NCBI RefSeq assembly: GCF_037327425.1
Contig: NZ_CP147846.1
Span: 2,666,001 to 2,730,000, forward strand
Reading direction: 5' to 3'
Length of the DNA stretch: 64,000 bases
From: Rhodococcus sovatensis
GTDB taxonomy: Bacteria > Actinomycetota > Actinomycetes > Mycobacteriales > Mycobacteriaceae
Part shown: positions 33,923 to 41,337 of the stretch, in pieces
How the letters are laid out: each line of letters begins with the position of its first letter
Position numbering within the stretch: the stretch's first letter is position 1
Translations under genes and position numbers: made by a program
Notes under the pieces: model-generated
What the model was told of the DNA's origin: nothing
Seen by the model: the letters and a program-made list of their open reading frames with translations, nothing else
Databases searched by the model: none

Positions 33923-34699
33923 GTGCCAGAACTGAACTTTCACACGTACGGCCCAGCCGACGGCCCCGAGATACTTGCCGTTCACGGGATGACGGGACAC
34001 GGAGCCCGCTGGGCGCACCTCGCGGAAGACCATCTACCCGAAGCGCGCGTCCTCGCCCCCGACCTGATCGGCCACGGCCGGTCGCCGTGGGTACCGCCCT
34101 GGGGCATCGCCGCGCAGGTGGACGGACTCCGGTCACTACTGGAGAAAAACGCCCGCGGGCCGGTCCTCGTCGTCGGCCACTCGTACGGCGGTGCAATTGC
34201 AGTACACCTCGCCCTCCAGCATCCCGAACTGGTTCGCGGACTCGTTCTTCTCGATCCCGCGATCGAGCTCGACGCTGCCGACTTGCTCGAGGTCGCCAGG
34301 TTGACGGCGAAGTTCCCCGACTACACCGACGCGGCGGAAGCCAAGTCCGAAAAGCTCAACGGCGCATGGGCGGACGTTCCGACCGACCTGTTGGAAAGAG
34401 AAGTCGACGAGCACCTGATCGACGCCGAAAACGGACGCGTCGCCTGGCGCATCTCGACCCCGGCAGTCGTCGCATCGTGGGGAGAAATGGCCCACCCTCT
34501 CGTCGTCCCACCCGCGGGCACACCGACGGTTCTGGTGCAGGCCATGCGCGTTCAGCCGCCCTACGTCAGCGAGGAATTCAAGACCGCGCTGCAAGACCGC
34601 CTCGGCGACGACCTGAAAGTCGTCGAAATCGATTGCGACCACATGGTTGCCCAGGCCAAGCCTGCCGAGGTCGCCGAACTGGTGCGTGAACTGCTGTAG
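33923..34699 (+). CDS. lipV: Alpha/beta hydrolase, LipV-like
   Basis: A 258-residue alpha/beta hydrolase. The oxyanion region is ILAVHGMTGHGARW near 17-30, the nucleophile elbow VVGHSYGGA near 83-91, an acid in GLVLLDPAIELDAADL, and the catalytic His likely in CDHMVAQAKP. It should hydrolyse an ester; the M. tuberculosis counterpart Rv3203 (LipV) is an esterase/lipase. Start GTG 33923. Its stop codon abuts the ATG of the ATL gene, so the two are translated in tandem. Substrate unknown. Confidence 0.82.
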   Translation: MPELNFHTYGPADGPEILAVHGMTGHGARWAHLAEDHLPEARVLAPDLIGHGRSPWVPPWGIAAQVDGLRSLLEKNARGPVLVVGHSYGGAIAVHLALQHPELVRGLVLLDPAIELDAADLLEVARLTAKFPDYTDAAEAKSEKLNGAWADVPTDLLEREVDEHLIDAENGRVAWRISTPAVVASWGEMAHPLVVPPAGTPTVLVQAMRVQPPYVSEEFKTALQDRLGDDLKVVEIDCDHMVAQAKPAEVAELVRELL

Positions 34700-35035
34700 A
34701 TGGCGCCGATCACGGAAGCTCAAGTCGAACGAGTCCGTCGACTCGTCGCGTCGATACCGGCGGGACGGGTGAGCACCTACGGTGACATAGCGTCGGCCGG
34801 TGGGTTGTCCAGTCCGCGCATCGTCGGGTGGATCATGCGCACCGACTCGGCCGACCTACCCTGGCATAGGGTTCTGTCTGCGAGCGGAAAACCGGCCGCC
34901 CACCTGGCGACCCGCCAACTCGAACGGCTCGAGAGCGAGGGCGTCACCCACCGCGACGGACGCGTCGACCTTGCCTCGGTGCGGTTTTCCTTCGACGACG
35001 ATCACACCACCAGTTCGGCCGGTTCGACGGGGTGA
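34700..35035 (+). CDS. Alkyltransferase-like (ATL) DNA-binding protein
   Basis: A 111-residue protein homologous to the DNA-binding domain of O6-methylguanine-DNA methyltransferase. GRVSTYGDIASAGGL and SPRIVGWIMRT form the helix-turn-helix, and the active-site motif PCHRV is PWHRV with Trp55 in place of Cys. This is the ATL signature: the protein binds O6-alkylguanine and flips it but cannot remove the alkyl group, and in other organisms hands the lesion to nucleotide excision repair. The start follows the lipV stop with no gap. The 3' end overlaps the convergent mocR gene by 34 bp. Corresponds to Rv3204. Confidence 0.87.
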   Translation: MAPITEAQVERVRRLVASIPAGRVSTYGDIASAGGLSSPRIVGWIMRTDSADLPWHRVLSASGKPAAHLATRQLERLESEGVTHRDGRVDLASVRFSFDDDHTTSSAGSTG

Positions 35036-36474
35036 CCTTCCCCAGCAGCACCCGAGGACGTTTCCGCCAGTATGCGTACAGCCCTGCCGAGTTCACCGGA
35101 AGGGCGCGTGAACGGCACCCTGAGCTTGTCGTCGAATGCGTACCCAGTGCCGAATCGGGTGCCTGCAGCCAGGAGTAGATTGCGCGAGGCCGCCCGCCGC
35201 ACCACGTCTTGCGTACTCGTTCCGTCCGGCAGCGAACACCACAGCGACAGTCCCCCGTCGGGAATCCTGAAGTCCCAGTCGGGAAGTTCGGCACGCATAT
35301 GCGAGACCAGCAGATCGCGCTGGCCCAGCAACCATGTCCTGCGAGCGGCAAGAATGTCGTCGAACGAGTCCAGTAGGTGCACTGCCGTCGCCTGCTCGAA
35401 TATCGAGACCGAGAGCTGCCTGCGGGCGTAGGTGCGTGCCATTCGAGACACGAGCTCGACGTCGGAGCGTACCCAGCCGACTCGAAGCCCTCCCCACACC
35501 GTTTTACTGAACGATCCGATCGAAATGGTCGCCGTTCCGGGAGTCGGTGCGCCGAAGGGCTCGTACGATGGCGAGCCGTCGAGTACGAGATCGGCGGCCA
35601 CCTCGTCGACGATTGTCACGATCCCGTGCCTTGCCATCGTCGCGGACAGTCGCCCTCGGCCGCTCTCGCTCAACCGCGCTCCGGAGGGATTGGAGAAGTC
35701 GGGCATCAGATACGCCAGTGTCGGAGCGTTCTGGCGTGCGGCACGATCCGCGTCGTCGACGAAGGCATCGGGATCGGCTGCGTCGATGGGAACGGGAACC
35801 GGCACAGCACCAACGCTGTCCAGCACCTCGACCGCGCCAGGGTAGGTCGGATGCTCGATGAGAACACGATTTCCGGGACGCGCGAACGTTTCGAACACGA
35901 GGTGAGCCGCATCGCCCGCTCCCGCCGTGACGATGATCTGTTCCGGCGAAGTCGGCAGGCCGCGGACTGTGTAGCGGGCTGCGATCGCCGTCCGTAGCGC
36001 CTGAGTTCCTGTCGGCGCATAACCGTGCCCGGGAAGTAGCGAATCGACTGCGCCGATAGCCGCAGCAAACGCGTCGGGAAGAAACGGCGATGCCTCGGGG
36101 GCAGCGTTGACGAAGTCCAGGACACCCGCCGAAGGCGGGTGCATCATCGTTCCCCAGGACGTTTCCTCTGCCGGACTCGCGACGAACGTTCCGGCGCCGT
36201 GCACGGCCTCCGCCCACCCCTTCTCACGCAACTCCCGGTACGCAGACGTGACGGTGACACGGCTGACGCCCAGAGCGTGCGACAGGGCGCGTTCGGGTGG
36301 GAGTCGACTTCCGGTACCGATGGAACCGTCAGCGATGACGCGCCGGAGACCGTCGGCGATTCCGCGGTACAGCGGTTGCCCATCGACCTCGATCACCCCC
36401 ACCAGCTTCGCGAGGGTCTCGGCATCGAACACAGCCGCATCGAACACAGTGGTTTGCTTTCGATCGATCGCCAT
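35002..36474 (-). CDS. MocR/GntR-type regulator with aminotransferase domain
   Basis: A ~490-residue fusion. Residues 30-105 are a GntR winged helix (YRGIADGLRRVIADGSIGTG, ERALSHALGVSRVTVTSAYR). The rest is a fold-type I PLP domain: the cofactor stretch TAGAGDAAHLVFETF, PDFSNPSGARLS, and the Schiff-base lysine in ISIGSFSKTVWGGLRVGW. MocR proteins bind PLP and usually control vitamin B6 synthesis or amine metabolism genes. ATG 36474 is chosen (MAIDRKQTTVF). The divergent region carries a symmetrical TTGGCCAA with GGACTG/CAGTCC arms, a likely operator. The divergent unit begins with a 41-residue hydrophobic ORF. Confidence 0.83.
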   Translation of the reverse strand: MAIDRKQTTVFDAAVFDAETLAKLVGVIEVDGQPLYRGIADGLRRVIADGSIGTGSRLPPERALSHALGVSRVTVTSAYRELREKGWAEAVHGAGTFVASPAEETSWGTMMHPPSAGVLDFVNAAPEASPFLPDAFAAAIGAVDSLLPGHGYAPTGTQALRTAIAARYTVRGLPTSPEQIIVTAGAGDAAHLVFETFARPGNRVLIEHPTYPGAVEVLDSVGAVPVPVPIDAADPDAFVDDADRAARQNAPTLAYLMPDFSNPSGARLSESGRGRLSATMARHGIVTIVDEVAADLVLDGSPSYEPFGAPTPGTATISIGSFSKTVWGGLRVGWVRSDVELVSRMARTYARRQLSVSIFEQATAVHLLDSFDDILAARRTWLLGQRDLLVSHMRAELPDWDFRIPDGGLSLWCSLPDGTSTQDVVRRAASRNLLLAAGTRFGTGYAFDDKLRVPFTRPSGELGRAVRILAETSSGAAGEGHPVEPAELVV

Positions 36475-36493
36475 CAGACCACTTTGCCACAGA

Positions 36494-36523
36494 GGACTGA
36501 AACTATTGGCCAAATTACAGTCC
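36494..36523. promoter_or_regulatory. Operator-like nested inverted repeat at mocR
   Basis: GGACTG (36494-36499) and CAGTCC (36518-36523) flank the palindrome TTGGCCAA (36506-36513), almost coaxially, between the divergent mocR gene and the small ORF at 36535. Likely binding site for the MocR protein; inferred from symmetry and position only. Confidence 0.45.
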
Positions 36524-36534
36524 AATATCAATAC

Positions 36535-36660
36535 ATGTTGATCACAGGACTGCTCCTTGCGCTCGCGGTGGCCTCACTGTCACGGCTACCTTTCATCGTG
36601 CGGGGAGGTGGTCGGTGTGGGCTCGACGGCCCTCCACGCAGCCGTCGTGTACCGGACTGA
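36535..36660 (+). CDS. Small hydrophobic ORF divergent from mocR
   Basis: A 41-codon frame, MLITGLLLALAVASLSRLPF then a basic Gly/Arg-rich tail ending RRVPD. It has one potential transmembrane helix at the N-terminus. I do not recognise it. There is no clear ribosome site before the ATG, so it may be translated leaderless or may be a relic. Its position opposite mocR is where a regulated membrane protein is often found. Confidence 0.25.
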   Translation: MLITGLLLALAVASLSRLPFIVRGGGRCGLDGPPRSRRVPD

Positions 36661-36684
36661 ACTCGCGCACTAACCTTGTGAGGT

Positions 36685-37119
36685 ATGAACCTCGGACAGT
36701 TCGACCCTCGTCCCGCCGCGAAGTACGCGCTGTCGAAGGCAAGTCCATTCGTCGCGGCTGCAGGCTTGGTTGTCGACGAGGTGTCCGGAACCCGCCTCGT
36801 GGGCCACATCGAGCTGTCCGAACAGCACTTCACACCGTGGGGTGTCGTGCACGGCGGCGTCTACACCACGGCAATCGAATCAGCGGCAAGCATCGGCGCG
36901 AGCGAGGCGGTCAAGGACCGCGGTGAATTCGCCGTCGGCGTCCACAACGGGACGGACTTTCTACGAGCGAGCAAGGGCGGACGAGTCGAGGTGGTTGCGG
37001 AGCCGTTGCAGCAGGGGCGTGTTCAGCAACTGTGGCTCGTGACCGTAACCGCCTCCGACAGCGGGAAGGCGATTGCTAGGGGTCAGGTCCGCCTGCAGAA
37101 CGTACCGCTGCCGACGTGA
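36685..37119 (+). CDS. PaaI-family hotdog thioesterase
   Basis: A 144-residue hotdog-fold protein. FTPWGVVHGGVYTTAIESAAS at about 50-70 is the HGG-containing signature of PaaI/DUF4442-type thioesterases, and NGTDFLRASKGGRVEVVAE follows. It hydrolyses an acyl-CoA thioester, substrate unknown. Start ATG at 36685 after TGAGGT. Its stop overlaps the start of the MobA-MoeA gene (GTGA), giving translational coupling, although the two products have no obvious common pathway. Confidence 0.82.
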   Translation: MNLGQFDPRPAAKYALSKASPFVAAAGLVVDEVSGTRLVGHIELSEQHFTPWGVVHGGVYTTAIESAASIGASEAVKDRGEFAVGVHNGTDFLRASKGGRVEVVAEPLQQGRVQQLWLVTVTASDSGKAIARGQVRLQNVPLPT

Positions 37120-38870
37120 CCGCGCACTCGCCGGATTGCACCGTCGATGCGGTGATCCTGGCCGGCGGCTCGGCGCGCCGGATGGGTGGGATGGACAAGC
37201 CTGCACTGACGGTTGGTCGAATCAGTCTCCTGCAAAAGGTTATCGCCGCAGTTGCGCGTTCTCGACACATCGTCGTCGTCGGACCGCACCGTTCGGAGTT
37301 GTCGTCCGACATCGTCCAGACACGCGAGTCGCCTGCAGGAGCCGGGCCCGTCGCTGCGATTGCTGCGGGGCTGGCAGTTCTACCCGATTCCGACGCAACC
37401 ATCGTGCTTGTTCTTGCCGCAGATCTCCCCTTCGTCGATGCCAGTGCAGTGGAATCTCTGCTGATGCAGATGCAGTCGCATTCGGCGGTGTTCGCTCAGG
37501 ACGACACCGGGCGCACGCAGTATCTGTTCGGGGCGTGGCGTGCGGACGATCTGCGCCGAAGACTTGCGGACGTGCCCGATACTTCCGATCTCGCGATGAA
37601 GGCGATCCTCCCCGTCGATTATGCGGTGACAAGAATCGAATCGGTCGGTGACTGCGACACTCTCGCCGACCTCGAGCTCGCCAGGGAACTGGTCGCGGCT
37701 CGCTCCCCCGACGCGCCCGTACTGTCCGCAGGACAGGCACGCGAGTCGATTCGGGAACGGATTCACCCACTCTCCCCGAGAACCGTCGCCCCGGACGCCG
37801 CACTCGGTTCGACACTGAGCGAGCCACTCGTCGCGGCCGCGCCGCTTCCGCCGGTAGATATTTCGGCGATGGACGGTTACGCGGTGCGTGGCGAAGCTCC
37901 GTGGACGATACGTGCGGAGGTGGCCTACGCGGGCACCTCGGGGCACGGTTCACTCGCACCTGGAGATGCGCTCCGAATAGCGACCGGCGCTCAGGTCCCA
38001 GCAGGAGCGACCTCCGTGATTCGCGACGAGCATGTCAGCAGCGACGGGCGTCGATTGATCCGACGCGCCGATTCACCCGTTCGAGACGACACCCGAAGAG
38101 CAGGCGAAGACTGGACCACCGGCGCCGAGTTAGTCGCCCCTGGAACACACGTGAGCCCCGCAGTGGTGTCGGTAGCACTCAGCGCTGAGGTCGCGAGCCT
38201 TACGGTCCGCGGCCCTGTTCTTGCGCGAGTTGTGCTGAGCGGAAACGAGATTCGTTCCGACGGAAAGCTGGAACCTGGCCAGACGAGAGACAGTATCGGT
38301 TCGGTCCTACCGACTTACCTCGCATTCTGTGGGATCGTCGTTCTCGACACGATTCACCTTCAGGATTCCTCGACTGCATTCGAGGACCTCCTTCGGCAGC
38401 CAAGCGACGCGCACGTCATAGTTGTCGTCGGCGCGACGGGCGGCGGCGCAGCCGATCAACTTCGGACAGCGCTCACACGCGCCGATGCCGACATCGTCGT
38501 GCCCCGCATGCGCGTGCGCCCCGGTGGTTCGCAGATCACCGCGGTACTACCGAACGGAATCGTCGTGCTCGGTCTCCCGGGAAACCCTCTGGCCGCGATC
38601 GGCACGGTGATGCTGACTGCGCCGGCCTTGGTCGACGCTTTGACTGCGCGAACCACGAAACCTCCACTGCTCGGGTACCTGACCGACGAGTCGGTTGCCG
38701 CGCCGACCGACCGTTTGGTGCCGGTCGGACGTGACGGCGCGCGGTGGCGCGTCCACCACGATCTCCATACCGCGCATCTTCTCGACCTCGTCTGTCATGA
38801 TGCGTTGGCGCTGGTTCCGGCCGACAAGACACCGGGAACGCCGGTGGAGCTCCTGCTACTGCCTCGCTGA
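37116..38870 (+). CDS. MobA-MoeA fusion, molybdenum cofactor biosynthesis
   Basis: A 584-residue two-domain protein. Residues 1-195 are a MobA-type nucleotidyltransferase (VILAGGSARRMGGMDKPAL; VLAADLPFVDAS). From about 205 a MoeA domain begins (GQARESIRERIHPLSPRTV; PPVDISAMDGYAVRGE) and runs through VGATGGGAADQLR, near 445, to GIVVLGLPGNPLAAIGTVML and a small C-terminal barrel. MoeA inserts molybdate into adenylylated molybdopterin, and MobA adds GMP or, in MocA-like enzymes, CMP. A single chain would couple the last two steps. It would serve Mo enzymes such as nitrate reductase, fitting the adjacent nitrite operon. GTG start overlaps the thioesterase stop. Confidence 0.85.
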   Translation: MTAHSPDCTVDAVILAGGSARRMGGMDKPALTVGRISLLQKVIAAVARSRHIVVVGPHRSELSSDIVQTRESPAGAGPVAAIAAGLAVLPDSDATIVLVLAADLPFVDASAVESLLMQMQSHSAVFAQDDTGRTQYLFGAWRADDLRRRLADVPDTSDLAMKAILPVDYAVTRIESVGDCDTLADLELARELVAARSPDAPVLSAGQARESIRERIHPLSPRTVAPDAALGSTLSEPLVAAAPLPPVDISAMDGYAVRGEAPWTIRAEVAYAGTSGHGSLAPGDALRIATGAQVPAGATSVIRDEHVSSDGRRLIRRADSPVRDDTRRAGEDWTTGAELVAPGTHVSPAVVSVALSAEVASLTVRGPVLARVVLSGNEIRSDGKLEPGQTRDSIGSVLPTYLAFCGIVVLDTIHLQDSSTAFEDLLRQPSDAHVIVVVGATGGGAADQLRTALTRADADIVVPRMRVRPGGSQITAVLPNGIVVLGLPGNPLAAIGTVMLTAPALVDALTARTTKPPLLGYLTDESVAAPTDRLVPVGRDGARWRVHHDLHTAHLLDLVCHDALALVPADKTPGTPVELLLLPR

Positions 38871-39581
38871 ATGCGCGTGCTCGGCGACCGCGCGTGCACC
38901 GTCCAGAAAACGTGCAGACACCAGCTCCACGATATCCGGGTGCAGTCCGATCGGCTCGGCGACGCCATCGCTGCCCGCGTCGGCCAGGCGTGTGTGAAAC
39001 AGTCCGCGCGCGAGGAGATACGACGCGACGAACACCCTCTCGTGCCCGTCGCGGCGGAGCGCGGCAACCGCATCCGGAACCGAGGGACGAGCTGTCGCCA
39101 CGTATCCGATACCGACGCGCGAACCGGTGAGTTCGGCGAGCATTGCCGCCGCTCGCCGGTGCTCGAGCAACGCACGTTCGTCCGAGGATCCCGCCGCAGC
39201 AAAGACGATGGCGTCACCCGACGCCCACCCGGCACTCACCAGACGCTCCACCATGACGCGCGCGAACACTGGATCGGGGCCGAGTGCCCGCGTCACCGTC
39301 GTCGCTGGATGCTCGCTTGCCATAACTTCTCTCGGCACATCGGTGTGCACGTGGTATCCCGAGGCGAGGAACGCGGGAACCACAACCGCCGGCCCGGACA
39401 GTTCGCGGAGCACCTCGGCAGGCGACGGCCCGAGCACGTCGACGAACGCGACGCGCGTCGTTCCCACCCGGGCACCGACTGCTTCGGCGAGCGCGGCAAT
39501 CATCTCTACACCTCGCGGGTTTCGCGTGCCGTGCGCGACGAGAACTAGAGTCGGCTCCACGTCAGTCCACTTCTTCGTCAT
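38856..39581 (-). CDS. CbiX/SirB-type sirohydrochlorin chelatase
   Basis: A 241-residue protein with two tandem chelatase-like halves. The first begins TLVLVAHGTRNPRG with the metal-binding His, followed by VVVPAFLASGYHVHTDVP with two further His. The second half contains IVFAAAGSSDERAL and VFVASYLLARGLFHTRL. It should insert Fe2+ (siroheme) or Co2+ into sirohydrochlorin. Being last in the narK-nirBD operon, siroheme for NirB is the best guess. ATG at 39581 begins one base after the upstream stop, with GGGAG ten bases before. It overlaps MobA-MoeA tail-to-tail by 15 bp. Counterpart of Rv0259c. Confidence 0.83.
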   Translation of the reverse strand: MTKKWTDVEPTLVLVAHGTRNPRGVEMIAALAEAVGARVGTTRVAFVDVLGPSPAEVLRELSGPAVVVPAFLASGYHVHTDVPREVMASEHPATTVTRALGPDPVFARVMVERLVSAGWASGDAIVFAAAGSSDERALLEHRRAAAMLAELTGSRVGIGYVATARPSVPDAVAALRRDGHERVFVASYLLARGLFHTRLADAGSDGVAEPIGLHPDIVELVSARFLDGARAVAEHAHSARQ

Positions 39582-39582
39582 G

Positions 39583-40797
39583 TCAGTACTTGCTCCCATC
39601 ACAATCGCTGACCACCGGCCCGAAAGCCGTGGCACCGGCATCTGCCTCGTCGCACTCCTCGGCCACATCCGTCGGTTCGACTGCAAGTCGATAGCCACGC
39701 TTGACCACGGTTTGCACCACCTTCGGCGCGCCGAGGGAGGAACGCAGCCTCGTCATCGCGGTCTCTACCGCGTGCGTGTCGTCCCCTCCACCCGGCAGCG
39801 CGCCGAGAAGGTCCTCGCGTGAGACGACGCGACCGGGTCGACTGGCCAGAGTCTTGATGAGCGCCATTCCGGCGGGTGATACCGCACGCACCTCACCGTC
39901 GACGACAACGCATCGACTGCGCACGCTTACCGCGTGTCCGCCCGCATTCATCGGCCTCCACCTGCGGGGCAGCTCCTCGGCAATGTGCCGCGCCAATGCA
40001 CCGAGCCGTGCGCGCGCAGGTTGGGTGGTCGGGACCTTCAACTGTTCGAGCGGCGCTGCAGTCACCGGTCCGACGCACACGGGAAGCACTCGTGTGCGCA
40101 TCGACTGCAGCAGAGGCTCGAGGACGCCGTTCTCGTCGGCCCGCATCAAAAGCGAGGCAACGGCCGGTGCGCTCGTGAAGCTGATGGCGTCGAGATCTCC
40201 CACGACGACGGCTTCGATCATGCGGTCCATCGGGGCACCGTCGTCCGGTGCCGTCCAGCGGTACACCGGCACGGGTACCACCTCGGCGCCCGCATGCCGG
40301 AGGACCTCGCAGAAGTCAGGGATGGGCTCCCATTCTGTTGTAGCACCGTGCAATTGGACGGCGATACGCTTTCCTTCCACGCCTTCGGCGAGCAGATGTT
40401 CGAGTACCTCGGCCGAGGATTCGGACGCAGGACTCCATTCTTCCCGTAGATCGGCGGCCCGTATCGCGCCCTTCGCCTTCGGGCCACGGGCAAGCAACCG
40501 CGACGACGCCAATGCTCGGCCCAATGCCTCCGCCTGGCCCCAACCGTCGGCCGCTTCGATCCAGCCACGAAATCCAATACCTGTTGTGGCAACCGTGATT
40601 TCGGGGGGATCGGCGATGATCGCCCCGGTCACCCGCTCCAACTCGGCATCGTCGGCGAGCGGAATGATGCGAATCGCTGGCGCATGCATCACCGTTGCGC
40701 CACGTCGCACGAGCAGCGTCGCGAACTCTTCGGCTCGCCGCGACGCTGTTATCCCGACAGTGAAACCCGCCAGAGGTTCCCCGGAAGTGTGGGTCAC
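39583..40797 (-). CDS. HemD-like domain with winged-helix DNA-binding domain (NnaR-like)
   Basis: A 404-residue fusion. The N-terminal ~265 residues are a uroporphyrinogen-III synthase fold (GFTVGITASRRAEEFATLLV; ITVATTGIGFRGWIE; IAVQLHGA; AISFTSAPAVASLL). The C-terminal ~120 residues are an OmpR-type winged helix (PAGMALIKTLASRPGRVVSR; THAVETAMTRLRSSLG; KRGYRLAV). In Streptomyces and Mycobacterium the protein of this architecture, NnaR, co-activates nitrate/nitrite assimilation genes together with GlnR. Position inside the nirBD operon supports that role. GTG 40797 is the start, 35 bases after nirD. Counterpart of Rv0260c. Confidence 0.82.
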   Translation of the reverse strand: MTHTSGEPLAGFTVGITASRRAEEFATLLVRRGATVMHAPAIRIIPLADDAELERVTGAIIADPPEITVATTGIGFRGWIEAADGWGQAEALGRALASSRLLARGPKAKGAIRAADLREEWSPASESSAEVLEHLLAEGVEGKRIAVQLHGATTEWEPIPDFCEVLRHAGAEVVPVPVYRWTAPDDGAPMDRMIEAVVVGDLDAISFTSAPAVASLLMRADENGVLEPLLQSMRTRVLPVCVGPVTAAPLEQLKVPTTQPARARLGALARHIAEELPRRWRPMNAGGHAVSVRSRCVVVDGEVRAVSPAGMALIKTLASRPGRVVSREDLLGALPGGGDDTHAVETAMTRLRSSLGAPKVVQTVVKRGYRLAVEPTDVAEECDEADAGATAFGPVVSDCDGSKY

Positions 40798-40831
40798 GGT
40801 GCGGACTCCGGTTTCGGCTCGGCGGTGTGAT

Positions 40832-41227
40832 TCATGGTGTTGCGCCGCGCACGTAGACGACTCCGTCGACCAACTCGGTCTCGAAGGATCCAAGACCGAC
40901 GGTGTCGTCGTCGAGGCATCGACCGTCGACGAGTGAAAACACCTGCTTGAGCAACGGCGACGCGACAGTGGGCTCACCGCCGCGATCGCCGACGATCCCC
41001 CGTGACATTACCGCGGCACGACCGAACGGATCGATGTTTCCGACTGCGAACAGAGCTCCCCCGGGAAGCAGGAACAGTGCCGCCTGGGTTCCACCGCGAA
41101 GAAGAACTCCGACGCCCCGGCCGGGGACCAAGGATTCCAGGCTGCAGGCGGGCGTCCACTCACGGGCTGTGTGCGTAGTCTGCGACTGGGTGGTGGTGGT
41201 GCTTGTCCGATTATCGATAACAGTCAT
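40832..41227 (-). CDS. nirD: Nitrite reductase (NADH) small subunit NirD
   Basis: A 131-residue NirD. The Rieske-like fold shows in GVGVLLRGGTQAALFLLP, LFAVGNIDPFGRAAVMSRGI and LKQVFSLVDGRCLDDD. As usual for NirD the Cys/His ligands of a true Rieske cluster are absent. Residues 1-22 are a Thr/Gln-rich, probably flexible extension. It is the partner of NirB in assimilatory nitrite reduction. It lies 110 bp after nirB, and 34 bp before the NnaR-like gene. Confidence 0.88.
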   Translation of the reverse strand: MTVIDNRTSTTTTQSQTTHTAREWTPACSLESLVPGRGVGVLLRGGTQAALFLLPGGALFAVGNIDPFGRAAVMSRGIVGDRGGEPTVASPLLKQVFSLVDGRCLDDDTVGLGSFETELVDGVVYVRGATP

Positions 41228-41337
41228 CGTGGACCTCCTGGTGCTATTGCACGTTGCCGATGTTTCTTCGTCGTTAAGTGGTCATTACCCGGGTGTGCAC
41301 ATGCGCACTGTTTCGTGACCGAACCGGTTCGAAAGCC

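Noticed and set aside
33702..34196. Minus-strand frame between adnA and lipV ending in a protein-like segment (HPGYDASGWPSFAETVPT)
   Set aside because: No ATG, GTG or TTG start near the protein-like part; most of the frame is the shadow of lipV. The 15-bp tandem repeat GGAGTTGGCACCGTG inside gives an artificial regular look.
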